64,000 bases of DNA from CAZSLI01 sp964607705 (GTDB lineage Bacteria; Actinomycetota; Coriobacteriia; Anaerosomatales; PHET01): NCBI GenBank assembly GCA_964607705.1, contig CAZSLI010000010.1:1-64000 (forward strand), given 5' to 3'. This document shows positions 53,714-64,000 of this stretch, in pieces. The first letter of the stretch is position 1. Every line of letters begins with the position of its first letter. The position numbers and the translations under genes were made by a program. A model generated the notes under the pieces. It was given only the letters and a program-made list of their open reading frames with translations, was not told where the DNA came from and made no database searches.

Positions 53714-53749
53714 GCCTGCACGCGCAACATAGTGCCACGCCGTGCAGGC
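53714..53749 (-). terminator. Hairpin after uvrA
   Basis: GCCTGCACG at 53714-53722 and CGTGCAGGC at 53741-53749 form a perfect 9-bp stem with an 18-base loop. It lies 78 bases past the uvrA stop on the minus strand, between uvrA and the next gene. No T tract, so termination is tentative. Confidence 0.45.
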
Positions 53750-53826
53750 TTGCGCACCGTCCTGCCGCGGGACGGCTGGTGCTTCCGGCGAACGGGACGG
53801 CGCGCGCGGGCCTCACGGACCTCATC

Positions 53827-56739
<2,913 letters not shown>

Positions 56740-56874
56740 GGGCCGACTCTGCCTTTCACGAAAGGAAGCGATTCCTGGCGAACCTCGAGTGTACTCCCCC
56801 GCGAGGCTCGAAGATGCCCACTCAGAGCAAAGCCCACGCCGAGAAGGGGACACCCCCGCCCGTGTGACCAGTCT

Positions 56875-56933
56875 GTTTCAAATGTGTCGCAAGGTTTCAC
56901 CACACCGACCCACCGCAGAAACAATCCCGAAAC
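56875..56933 (+). promoter_or_regulatory. Possible GlnR-like half-sites upstream of amtB
   Basis: GAAAC occurs at 56918-56922 and 56929-56933 with 11-base spacing, and GTTTC at 56875-56879 and 56894-56898. Actinobacterial GlnR sites consist of GTNAC/GAAAC half-sites 11 bases apart, so this 11-base pair upstream of the nitrogen operon is suggestive. No sigma-54 -24/-12 element was found here. Confidence 0.35.
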
Positions 56934-57034
56934 ACGCGCCCCCCACAATCCTCCCAACACGGCGCCACATCCGTGCCGCGCCCCCGAATCCGAAAGTCGG
57001 GGTCGGACGCATCAGGGACGCAAGGGAGAACGCA

Positions 57035-58348
57035 ATGGAGCAGGCAGAGGTTCTCAAGCAATTATCCGCACAGGTGGTGACGATGGGCGACCAGGTCATC
57101 AACATCGCGGACACCGGTTTCATGATGATCGCGGCAGCGATGGTGCTCCTCATGACACCCGCGTTGGCGCTCTTCTACGCCGGCATGGTCCGCAAGAAGA
57201 ACGTGCTCTCCACCACGATGCACTCGTTCTTCGCGATGGGCCTCGTCACCGTCATCTGGGCGGTCGTCGGCTACACGCTGGCCTTCGGCTCCGCCGAGGG
57301 ACCGCTCGGGGCCTACATCGGCGGCTTCAACAAGTTCCTGCTCAACGGTGTCTCGCAGAGCGCGTTCGGCATCGAAGGTCACATGATCCCCGAGTCGGTC
57401 TTCGCGATGTATCAGGGCATGTTCGCCATCATCACTGTCGGCCTCATCACGGGCGCCTTCGCCGAACGCATCAAGTTCAAGGCGTACCTGTTGTTCGCGA
57501 CGGCGTGGGCCATCCTCGTGTACTCCCCGCTCGCGCACTGGGTCTGGGGCGGCGGCTGGCTCGGCGCGGCCGGGCTCGGCGCGCTCGACTTCGCCGGCGG
57601 CACGGTCGTCCACATCGCGTCGGCCGCAGCGGCACTGGCCTGCGCGATCATGCTCGGCAAGCGCAAGGACTACGGCAAGCCGGTCCTCCAGCCGCACAAC
57701 CTGCCGATGACCATCCTCGGCGCCGGCATCCTGTGGTTCGGCTGGTTCGGCTTCAACGCGGGCTCCGAGCTCGCTGCTGACGGTATCGCCGGCTCGGCGT
57801 TCATGGTGACCCACCTCGCAGCGGCGGCCGGTGTCCTCGGCTGGACGGCGATCGAGTGGCTGCAGCACGGCAAGCCCACCACGCTCGGCGCAGCGTCGGG
57901 CGCCGTCGCAGGACTCGTGGCCATCACCCCGGCGGCCGGCTTCGTGGATGCGGGTCCCGGCCTGCTGATCGGCCTGATCGCCGGCGTCGCCTGCTACTAC
58001 GGCGTGAAGATCAAGTCGAAGTTCGGCTTCGACGACGCGCTCGACGTCGTGGGTGTCCACGGCGTGGGCGGCACACTCGGCGCACTGCTCACGGGCCTGT
58101 TCGCCTCGACGGCGGCCTCGGGGGCGGTCGAGTTCCTCGGCGGCACCGACGGCCTGTTCTACGGCGGCGGCTTCGAGCAGCTCGGCAAGCAGGCCGTCGG
58201 CGTCGTGGCGGCCTGGGCGTTCTCATTCGTGCTGTCGCTGGCCATACTCAAGGTCGTCGACCTCGCGGTGGGCCTGCGCGTCGAGCCCGAAGCCGAGGAG
58301 ATGGGCCTCGACCTGGCGGATCACGCCGAGACCGGCTACGTCCTGTAA
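57035..58348 (+). CDS. amtB: Ammonium transporter AmtB
   Basis: A 437-residue Amt-family channel with 11 hydrophobic segments. The twin pore histidines are in GGTVVHIASAAAAL and DVVGVHGVGGTLGALL, and the signature DFAGGTVVH is present. A 30-residue N-terminal helix precedes the first membrane segment. ATG 57035 follows AAGGGAG; the ORF's 145 upstream codons are unlikely. It leads amtB-glnK-glnD, the standard nitrogen-sensing operon. Confidence 0.96.
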   Translation: MEQAEVLKQLSAQVVTMGDQVINIADTGFMMIAAAMVLLMTPALALFYAGMVRKKNVLSTTMHSFFAMGLVTVIWAVVGYTLAFGSAEGPLGAYIGGFNKFLLNGVSQSAFGIEGHMIPESVFAMYQGMFAIITVGLITGAFAERIKFKAYLLFATAWAILVYSPLAHWVWGGGWLGAAGLGALDFAGGTVVHIASAAAALACAIMLGKRKDYGKPVLQPHNLPMTILGAGILWFGWFGFNAGSELAADGIAGSAFMVTHLAAAAGVLGWTAIEWLQHGKPTTLGAASGAVAGLVAITPAAGFVDAGPGLLIGLIAGVACYYGVKIKSKFGFDDALDVVGVHGVGGTLGALLTGLFASTAASGAVEFLGGTDGLFYGGGFEQLGKQAVGVVAAWAFSFVLSLAILKVVDLAVGLRVEPEAEEMGLDLADHAETGYVL

Positions 58349-58391
58349 TCGACTGGGAAGAACTCCCATACACCCTCACGAGGAGCGAGCC

Positions 58392-58730
58392 ATGAAGAAG
58401 ATCGAAGCCATCATCAAGCCTCACAAGCTCGATGAAGTGAAGGAAGCGCTCAACGCGCTGGGCGTGGCCGGCATGACGGTCACCGACGTCCGGGGATACG
58501 GGCGCCAAAAGGGCCATACCGAGATCTACCGCGGTGCCGAGTACACCGTCGAGTTCGTGCCGAAGGTCAAGGTGGAGATCGTCGTCGACGACGAGATCGC
58601 CGAGCAGGCCGAGCAGGCCATCCTGATGGCGGCGCGGACCGAGAAGATCGGCGACGGCAAGATCTTCACCTACGACGTCGATCGCGCCGTGCGCATACGC
58701 ACCGGTGAGCGCGGCCCCGAGGCGCTCTAG
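58392..58730 (+). CDS. glnK: PII signal protein GlnK/GlnB
   Basis: A 112-residue PII trimer subunit. Tyr51 in the T loop (GHTEIYRGAEYTVEFVPKVK) is the modification site, and the B and C loops (KIGDGKIFTYDVD) are intact. It regulates AmtB by plugging the channel and is covalently modified by GlnD. AGGAG precedes the ATG. Confidence 0.97.
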   Translation: MKKIEAIIKPHKLDEVKEALNALGVAGMTVTDVRGYGRQKGHTEIYRGAEYTVEFVPKVKVEIVVDDEIAEQAEQAILMAARTEKIGDGKIFTYDVDRAVRIRTGERGPEAL

Positions 58731-58735
58731 AGCGC

Positions 58736-60982
58736 GTGGAACGATTCGTCAAAGCACGGCTGTTGCACATAGAACGGGCGACACCAGGCACGACCGCCGC
58801 CCGAGAACTCTGTGCGATGACCGACGAGGCCGTCCGGGAACTTGCCCGGGCGGCCTCGTCGCACGCTCCCGGCCGCTGGGCGCTCGTAGCTCTCGGTGGC
58901 TGGGGGGCAGGAGCGATGCTCCCCGCGAGCGACCTCGACATCCTCGTTCTCTCGGACGCCGCCGAGGCGAAGCTCAAGCCCTTCGTCGAAGCCGTTCTCT
59001 ACCCGCTCTGGGACGCGGGGCTCAAGGTCGGCCACCAGGTGCGTTCCCCCAAGCAGCAGCTCCGCGCCATGCGAGACGACCTTGCCACATGCACGGCGGC
59101 GCTCACCGCCCGCACCCTGACCGGTGACGCCGAGTGGGCCGCATCGGCGATCGACACCTGGCTCAGCGACTGTGCCCGCCACTCCAAGCGGATCCTGGCT
59201 GAGCTGGCGGAGCGCGAACGCCCCGGGTCGCCGTACTTGTTGGAGCCGGACCTCAAGGAGGGTGCGGGCGGGCGCCGGGACTACGACGAGCTCGTGTGGT
59301 CGGCCGCAGTCGTACAGGGCGCCGTCGCGCGCGACCCCTCACCCCTGGTTGCCGCCGGATTCCTTACCGCCGACGAGCTGTCGCGCGTCCAAGCGGCGGC
59401 CGATGTGGTCGCGACCGCCCGCTGGGAAGTGCAGCGCCGCACCGGCCGGCAGGTGATGTCGCTCGACCTCGCCGAGGAGCTGGAGACCGTCGACCCCGAG
59501 GACGTGCAGCGCGCCCTGGGCGCCACCGGCCTGGTCCTGTGCGACGTGCGTGCTCGGCTCACGACCCGCGCACGCCACCGAGAACGCCGGCCGGTGACAG
59601 CCGCCGAACTGTTCGGAGCGCTCGACCGCGGCATGGCGGCAGTGCCGGAGCTCGAGCGAGCAGCCGAAGCCGGGCACCTCGATGCGCTCGCACCCGGACT
59701 GCGCGGGTTGATGGCATGCAGACGACCGGGCCTCGGCCACGAACTGACGGTGGGCGCCCACTGCATCAAGGCCGCTGCGATCATCGGCGACTTGACCGAC
59801 GACCCGGTGCTCCGGCGCTCGATGCAGCTGGCTGACCGCCGCGTCTCCCAGGCGTCCGCGCTGGCGCACGACGCAGGCAAGCGTGAAGGTGGCGCCGGCC
59901 ACGCCGAACGGGGCGCCTCCGCGGCGCGCGAGATCGCACGCAGCCTCGAACTCACCCTGACGCAGGCCGACGATGTGGCCGAGCTGACGCGACTCCACCT
60001 GGTGCTCGTCGAGACGGCACTGCACGAGGACGTCGACGACGAGGACACCGTGCTACGCTGCGCCGCTCGGATCGGCCGCGCCGAGCTGCTGCCCCCTCTC
60101 CATCTCCTGATCGCAGCTGATTCGCTCGCAACCGGTCCTGCGACTTGGACACCATGGACCGCCGCCCTGGTGGGCACCCTCGTCAGCCGCCTCGACGCTG
60201 CGCTCGCCGCGGACGTCGACGGCGCCGGTCTCGCCGTGCGAGGAGAGGCCGTACGCGCCGAGGCGCTCGCCTCGCTGGGCGATGCGCGTGGAGGCGAGCG
60301 GGAGTTCGTCAGCCGCGCCCCTCTCCGCTACCTCGCCGGGCGCAGCGCCGAGGAGGTCCTTCGCGATGCCGGTCTGCTGGCGGAGCTGGGCGCCAGCGCA
60401 GGGAGGCGCGCGCTGCTCGGCGTGTCGCCGGGGCCTGCCGAGGGCACCCACGAGGTCACGATCGTCGCGCACGACCGTCCCGAACTCCTCGCGCGCCTCG
60501 CAGGCGCCCTCTCACTTGCCGGGCTCGACATCCACTCGGTCGACGCCTTCGGCGCGCCTGGGCGCATCGCGCTCGACCGCTTCGTCGTGTCCTCGGCGAC
60601 CAAACGCCCGGTCACCACCGAGACGTTCGCCGAGCTCGAGCGCTTCGTGGACGCCGCGCTGCGCGACCGGCTGGAGCTCGCGACGCGCCTGGCACAGCGG
60701 CGACTCCACTACCCGCCCACCTCCGACACGGCGCTGCGCGTGGAGACGGCGCGTTCGGGATGGGACACGACCATCCGTGTCACGGCTCCCGACCGGCCCG
60801 GCCTCCTCCACGACATCGCTCGCGCCGTGTCCGCCGAGGAAGTCGATATCCGCTGGGCGAAGGTGCAGACCCTCGACGGTCTTGCGCTCGACACGTTCCA
60901 CGTAACGGGCGCCGATGGCGGGCCTGTCGACGACCCGGGCGTTCTCGGCCACCTGGCGATGAGGATCCGCGCCGCGATCTAG
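58736..60982 (+). CDS. glnD: PII uridylyltransferase/adenylyltransferase GlnD
   Basis: A 748-residue bifunctional PII-modifying enzyme: nucleotidyltransferase (about 45-200), HD domain (about 330-470) and two ACT domains (about 575-645 and 680-748). The catalytic aspartates are in PASDLDILVL, but the preceding loop is GGWGAGAMLP where most GlnD have a GGxGRxEL-type Arg and Glu. HD residues are in HDAGKREGGAGHAERGA. It is shorter than proteobacterial GlnD. Start GTG 58736 follows glnK by five bases with a weak ribosome-binding site. Confidence 0.9.
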   Translation: MERFVKARLLHIERATPGTTAARELCAMTDEAVRELARAASSHAPGRWALVALGGWGAGAMLPASDLDILVLSDAAEAKLKPFVEAVLYPLWDAGLKVGHQVRSPKQQLRAMRDDLATCTAALTARTLTGDAEWAASAIDTWLSDCARHSKRILAELAERERPGSPYLLEPDLKEGAGGRRDYDELVWSAAVVQGAVARDPSPLVAAGFLTADELSRVQAAADVVATARWEVQRRTGRQVMSLDLAEELETVDPEDVQRALGATGLVLCDVRARLTTRARHRERRPVTAAELFGALDRGMAAVPELERAAEAGHLDALAPGLRGLMACRRPGLGHELTVGAHCIKAAAIIGDLTDDPVLRRSMQLADRRVSQASALAHDAGKREGGAGHAERGASAAREIARSLELTLTQADDVAELTRLHLVLVETALHEDVDDEDTVLRCAARIGRAELLPPLHLLIAADSLATGPATWTPWTAALVGTLVSRLDAALAADVDGAGLAVRGEAVRAEALASLGDARGGEREFVSRAPLRYLAGRSAEEVLRDAGLLAELGASAGRRALLGVSPGPAEGTHEVTIVAHDRPELLARLAGALSLAGLDIHSVDAFGAPGRIALDRFVVSSATKRPVTTETFAELERFVDAALRDRLELATRLAQRRLHYPPTSDTALRVETARSGWDTTIRVTAPDRPGLLHDIARAVSAEEVDIRWAKVQTLDGLALDTFHVTGADGGPVDDPGVLGHLAMRIRAAI

Positions 60983-61050
60983 GCACGGGGGTGTCTGCGG
61001 TGCTCGCCGGTCGTTCATACTGGAGCCGACGGACAGGCGAAGGGAGCGCA

Positions 61051-61611
61051 ATGGGGATCTACACGCGTCGCGGCGACCACGGACAGACGTCACTGGCTGA
61101 TGGTTCGCGGGTGACCAAGGATTCCTTGCGGGTCGAGGCGTACGGTGCGGTCGATGAGGCCAACTGCGCGGTCGGCCTCGCTCGCGCCGCAGGCACCGAC
61201 CCCTTGCTCGACGCCCTGCTGCTGTTCGTGCAGCAGAAGCTCTTCAACTGCTCGAGTTCGCTCGCCACGCCGCCGTCTGCACGCTCCGACCGCACGCCCG
61301 TCATCGTTGCCGAGGACATCGCAGCGCTCGAGGTCGCCATCGACGGATTCTCGGCGGCCGCGCCTCCGCTCGACCGATTCGTCCTGGCGTCCGGCACCGA
61401 ACTCGCCGCCCGACTCCACGTCGCGCGGACGGTGACTCGTCGTGCTGAGCGCCGCGTCGTGTCGCTTCACGCCGAGGAACCGGTCGACGAGCGTGTTCTC
61501 GGCTTCCTGAACCGGCTGTCGGACACCCTGTTCGCCGCGGCCCGGGCAGCCAACGCGGCGGCCAACGTCGCCGAAGACCACTGGGACGCACAGGCAGATC
61601 CACCGCGCTAG
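61051..61611 (+). CDS. ATP:cob(I)alamin adenosyltransferase (PduO type)
   Basis: A 186-residue PduO-family enzyme making adenosylcobalamin. YTRRGDHGQTSLADGSRV is the ATP-binding N-terminus, VEAYGAVDEANCAVGLAR the conserved helix, and ARTVTRRAERRVVSLHAE with FLNRLSDTLFAAAR the C-terminal signature. ATG 61051 follows AGGGAG; the longer ORF is a glnD shadow. Its stop overlaps that of the convergent last gene. B12 use fits the B12-type radical SAM gene in the window. Confidence 0.95.
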   Translation: MGIYTRRGDHGQTSLADGSRVTKDSLRVEAYGAVDEANCAVGLARAAGTDPLLDALLLFVQQKLFNCSSSLATPPSARSDRTPVIVAEDIAALEVAIDGFSAAAPPLDRFVLASGTELAARLHVARTVTRRAERRVVSLHAEEPVDERVLGFLNRLSDTLFAAARAANAAANVAEDHWDAQADPPR

Positions 61612-64000
61612 TCGCCGTAGACCTCGAGCTCTGTGTAGGCGTTGGTGAAGTAGGCATCGGGGTCGCCCGTCCCGTAGCCGACGAGCCGTACGTAGCGGGC
61701 GCGGCGCGGCGCGTCGAACGCGAAACCCTGGACGGCGTTCGTCTCGCCGCCACCCACGACTTGGCGCACCGGCTCCCACTCGGACCCGTCACGCGAGACC
61801 TGGATCTCGCCGAAGGCCAACCGGCGGTCGCCGCGCGAGAAGCCGACGCCCACGCCGCTCACCGCGCGCTCGATGCCGAGATCGATCACGACCGGCGCCC
61901 CGTCGCCGCCCACGGCGGCCATCGCCGCGACAGAACGGTCCGTAAGCGTTGAGCTGATATTGCGGCCACCTGCGGCGACCACGCTCTCCGAGGGCAGGGA
62001 GTCCTCGGCGACCGTCTCGAGCTCGAGCCGCGGCCTCATCGCGGGGTCTGCGTTGATGCCGGTGGCGATAGCCGCTTCGATCTCGTCGGGCGGGCCGGCC
62101 ACCCTCAGCCTCACGGAGCTGCCGGAGCTCTGCGCCCGCTGCACGTGCTCCGTGACGTCGAAGACCCAGGCGCCGCCATTCACACCCGAGCGGGTGCGCG
62201 TCGAGAGAGGGTCGCCCGAAAGCGGCGACACCGGCAGGGACACTCCGTAGACGGATAGCCTTGCGGCTCCTCGGCGAGACCGGCCGTTCACCACGAGACG
62301 CGCCCGGGTGACGCGCCGCTGCCCCGCCATGCCGAAGACGAGGTGCTCAGAACGGCCGCGGCCGAGCGCGACGGCCTCCGCCTGGACGGGCAAGGGGACG
62401 ATGCCGACCACGGTCGACTCGCTGTCGGGCGTCAGCACGGCGCCCTCAGCGGAATCGCCGGCAGGGTCGATGCCGCGTCGGGCGCGCTGGTCGCGCCAGA
62501 GCGATGCCGGCACGAGTGTCCGTCCGGCTGCGACGCCCTCGACGAGGTCCGCCTCCCGGTCGGCCCGCGTCCCGTCCGACCCGGTCGAGCTCGAGACCGC
62601 GTAGTTACGGCCGCTCGTGCCGATAGCGGCTCCCCAGCCCCACTGCAGCGTGTGGATGAGTGCGGGCGGCTTTCCGGCATCGGGCAAGGGCGGATCAAGC
62701 CCGACGAGGTTCCAAAAGACGCTTTGCTGAGTGGTGTGCCCGTGCATCGGCCCGCTGCCGTCATACCGGAACGTCGCGTCGACGCGATCGCCGTCCAGAC
62801 GCATGCGCTCGAGCAGGTTCGCCGCAGCGAGCCACGCGTGGAAATCAGTCGCCAGCGTGGGCCGCGCGCTCGCCGAGTCTGTGATCACGTTGCCCGTCGT
62901 GTACCAGTACTGCGCCGTGAACGCGTGACGCGCCCTCACCGATGCGCATCGTTCGAACAGGTTGTCGCTCCCCCGCACGGCGAACAGGTAGCCGTCACCG
63001 GCGCCGACGAACTGAGGGAACCGCATGAGGCAGTCACGGACGGTCACGCTGCGCGCATACTCGAGCCAGATCCCCTCGGAGAGCAGATGGACGTCGGCAC
63101 GGTTCCCTGGCGGCGCGAAGGTCCCCACGCGCTGGACCCAGCAGTCGTTGGCGTTGCGGATCAGCACGGCCTTGGCAAGGTGCGTGTTGTACGCGACGAG
63201 CGACGGGTTCTTCTCCTCGGCCATCCCGATCGACAGGTCCTCGAGACCGCTTCCCTCGAGGTGGTCGCTGGCCTTGTAGACGTTGGGCGCCGAGCCGCGG
63301 TCCCGCATGAGCACGTCGGTCCTGAGCGGTATGTCGAGCGCCAACCAGCCCTCGGCCTCGACGCTCGTCACGCGCCTCAGGTGTGTGGTGGCGTCCATGA
63401 ACGACGGCGACCATCCCGGCGGGTTGCCGTAGAGGGCGAGCCATGCCGGCGTCGCCTCGGTCCTGATCACGACCAGGTCGCCTGCCGAGAACGAGCCCGC
63501 GTTCGTCACGCGTACGCGCATGCTTCCCGCAAGGGAGTCGGCCGCGAGGTTGGCCGCCCCGGCCGGGCACTTGCCCCAGTTGGGCGTGTCCGGGGGTCTC
63601 AGGGCGATGACCGCACGATTGCGCATCGCCGGCGTCGTGTTGTACACCAGCGTTCGATCGCGGCCCGCGCCGCGTACGACCACGTCGTCGTACCCGATCG
63701 TGAGCGCCTGAGCACGATCGGCCTGCGGGGCGACGCGGTAGGTGCCCGGCGGCAGGTAGACGACGCCGCCCCCCGTCCGCCCCACGTAGTCGATCGCCCG
63801 CTGGAGCGCCTTGGTCGCATCCTTGGTGCCCCGGTTGTTGACCCTGAACGGCCACTTCGTGACGTCCACCACGCGCTCGGTGGGATGCGGCAACGCGGAC
63901 CCGTAGCGATAGCCGGCATACGAGAAGTCGGCGAGCATGCGGCCCGCCCTGTCGCGGCTGCCGGGCGTCCAGCCTTCCGGATACAGCGAGCTGCGCCATC
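61608..64000 (-). CDS. Pectate-lyase-fold/discoidin protein, 5' end beyond the window
   Basis: At least 797 residues; the reading frame is open through base 64000, so the true start is outside. The N-terminal part holds DFSYAGYRYGSALPHP and DATKALQRAIDYVGRTGGG, then VVYLPPGTYRV, the start of a right-handed beta-helix (Pectate_lyase_3 type, to about 430). A C-terminal F5/8-type (discoidin) carbohydrate-binding domain ends the protein (about 660-797, WEPVRQVVGGG, RYVRLVGYGTGDPDAYF). It is probably a secreted polysaccharide-active or adhesion protein; catalytic residues cannot be assigned. A signal peptide would lie upstream of the window. Confidence 0.88.
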   Translation of the reverse strand, partial: WRSSLYPEGWTPGSRDRAGRMLADFSYAGYRYGSALPHPTERVVDVTKWPFRVNNRGTKDATKALQRAIDYVGRTGGGVVYLPPGTYRVAPQADRAQALTIGYDDVVVRGAGRDRTLVYNTTPAMRNRAVIALRPPDTPNWGKCPAGAANLAADSLAGSMRVRVTNAGSFSAGDLVVIRTEATPAWLALYGNPPGWSPSFMDATTHLRRVTSVEAEGWLALDIPLRTDVLMRDRGSAPNVYKASDHLEGSGLEDLSIGMAEEKNPSLVAYNTHLAKAVLIRNANDCWVQRVGTFAPPGNRADVHLLSEGIWLEYARSVTVRDCLMRFPQFVGAGDGYLFAVRGSDNLFERCASVRARHAFTAQYWYTTGNVITDSASARPTLATDFHAWLAAANLLERMRLDGDRVDATFRYDGSGPMHGHTTQQSVFWNLVGLDPPLPDAGKPPALIHTLQWGWGAAIGTSGRNYAVSSSTGSDGTRADREADLVEGVAAGRTLVPASLWRDQRARRGIDPAGDSAEGAVLTPDSESTVVGIVPLPVQAEAVALGRGRSEHLVFGMAGQRRVTRARLVVNGRSRRGAARLSVYGVSLPVSPLSGDPLSTRTRSGVNGGAWVFDVTEHVQRAQSSGSSVRLRVAGPPDEIEAAIATGINADPAMRPRLELETVAEDSLPSESVVAAGGRNISSTLTDRSVAAMAAVGGDGAPVVIDLGIERAVSGVGVGFSRGDRRLAFGEIQVSRDGSEWEPVRQVVGGGETNAVQGFAFDAPRRARYVRLVGYGTGDPDAYFTNAYTELEVYGD

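Overview
The window is a GC-rich bacterial chromosome segment with almost no intergenic space. Most genes are on the minus strand, and neighbours often overlap by 1 to 17 bases. The whiA-yvcK-rapZ cluster, UvrA/UvrC, a gap-pgk-tpiA-gpmI-secG glycolytic/secretion block, a CsoR-family repressor and a UbiX/UbiA/UbiD trio best fit a deep-branching Actinomycetota, perhaps a Coriobacteriia-type anaerobe. That placement is inference; no rRNA is present. An rpoN gene with its own enhancer-binding regulator is uncommon for actinobacteria. I saw no phage, insertion sequence, plasmid or CRISPR.

Layout. 1-4.7 kb: end of a tRNA-Cys, a 50-residue ORF, small membrane proteins, and a UbiX/UbiA/UbiD trio probably serving late (futalosine-type) menaquinone synthesis. 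4.7-12.8 kb: membrane phosphodiesterase, HAD hydrolase, nitroreductase, diacylglycerol glycosyltransferase, and a partner-switching module (fused STAS/anti-sigma-kinase protein plus a SpoIIE-type phosphatase with GAF domains). 12.9-22.8 kb: a metal/thiol and regulatory region with ccdA, an HMA protein, a zinc-ribbon membrane protein under a consensus sigma-54 promoter, an rpoN-kinase-response regulator operon, DMT and CDF transporters, a CsoR/CstR-like repressor, thioredoxin and a membrane-anchored ferrochelatase-like protein. 22.8-27 kb: PHP protein, then aminotransferase, B12-type radical SAM and a degenerate radical SAM-like protein in an overlapping operon. 27-32.4 kb: ABC1 kinase, an exosortase-family protein translationally coupled to a large subtilase, tRNA-Leu. 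32.4-38.6 kb: oppABCDF peptide importer. 38.6-43.6 kb: secG and lower glycolysis. 43.7-46.5 kb: whiA, yvcK, rapZ. 46.5-56.7 kb: a 999-residue membrane protein, uvrC, two unknown exported proteins, uvrA. 57-61.6 kb: amtB-glnK-glnD and a cobalamin adenosyltransferase. The window ends inside a pectate-lyase-fold/discoidin protein.

Four points stand out. Three near-identical palindromes (ATACCC/GGGTAT) sit inside the 18-base spacers of three sigma-70-like promoters, defining a local CsoR/CstR regulon (ccdA, the repressor with the CDF exporter, trxA). The repressor has Cys43 and Cys72 but Ala at the usual copper-ligand His, which points to thiol/persulfide rather than copper sensing. A near-perfect -24/-12 promoter lies directly after the rpoN operon's response-regulator gene. 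A dedicated exosortase/subtilase pair shares an ATGA overlap.
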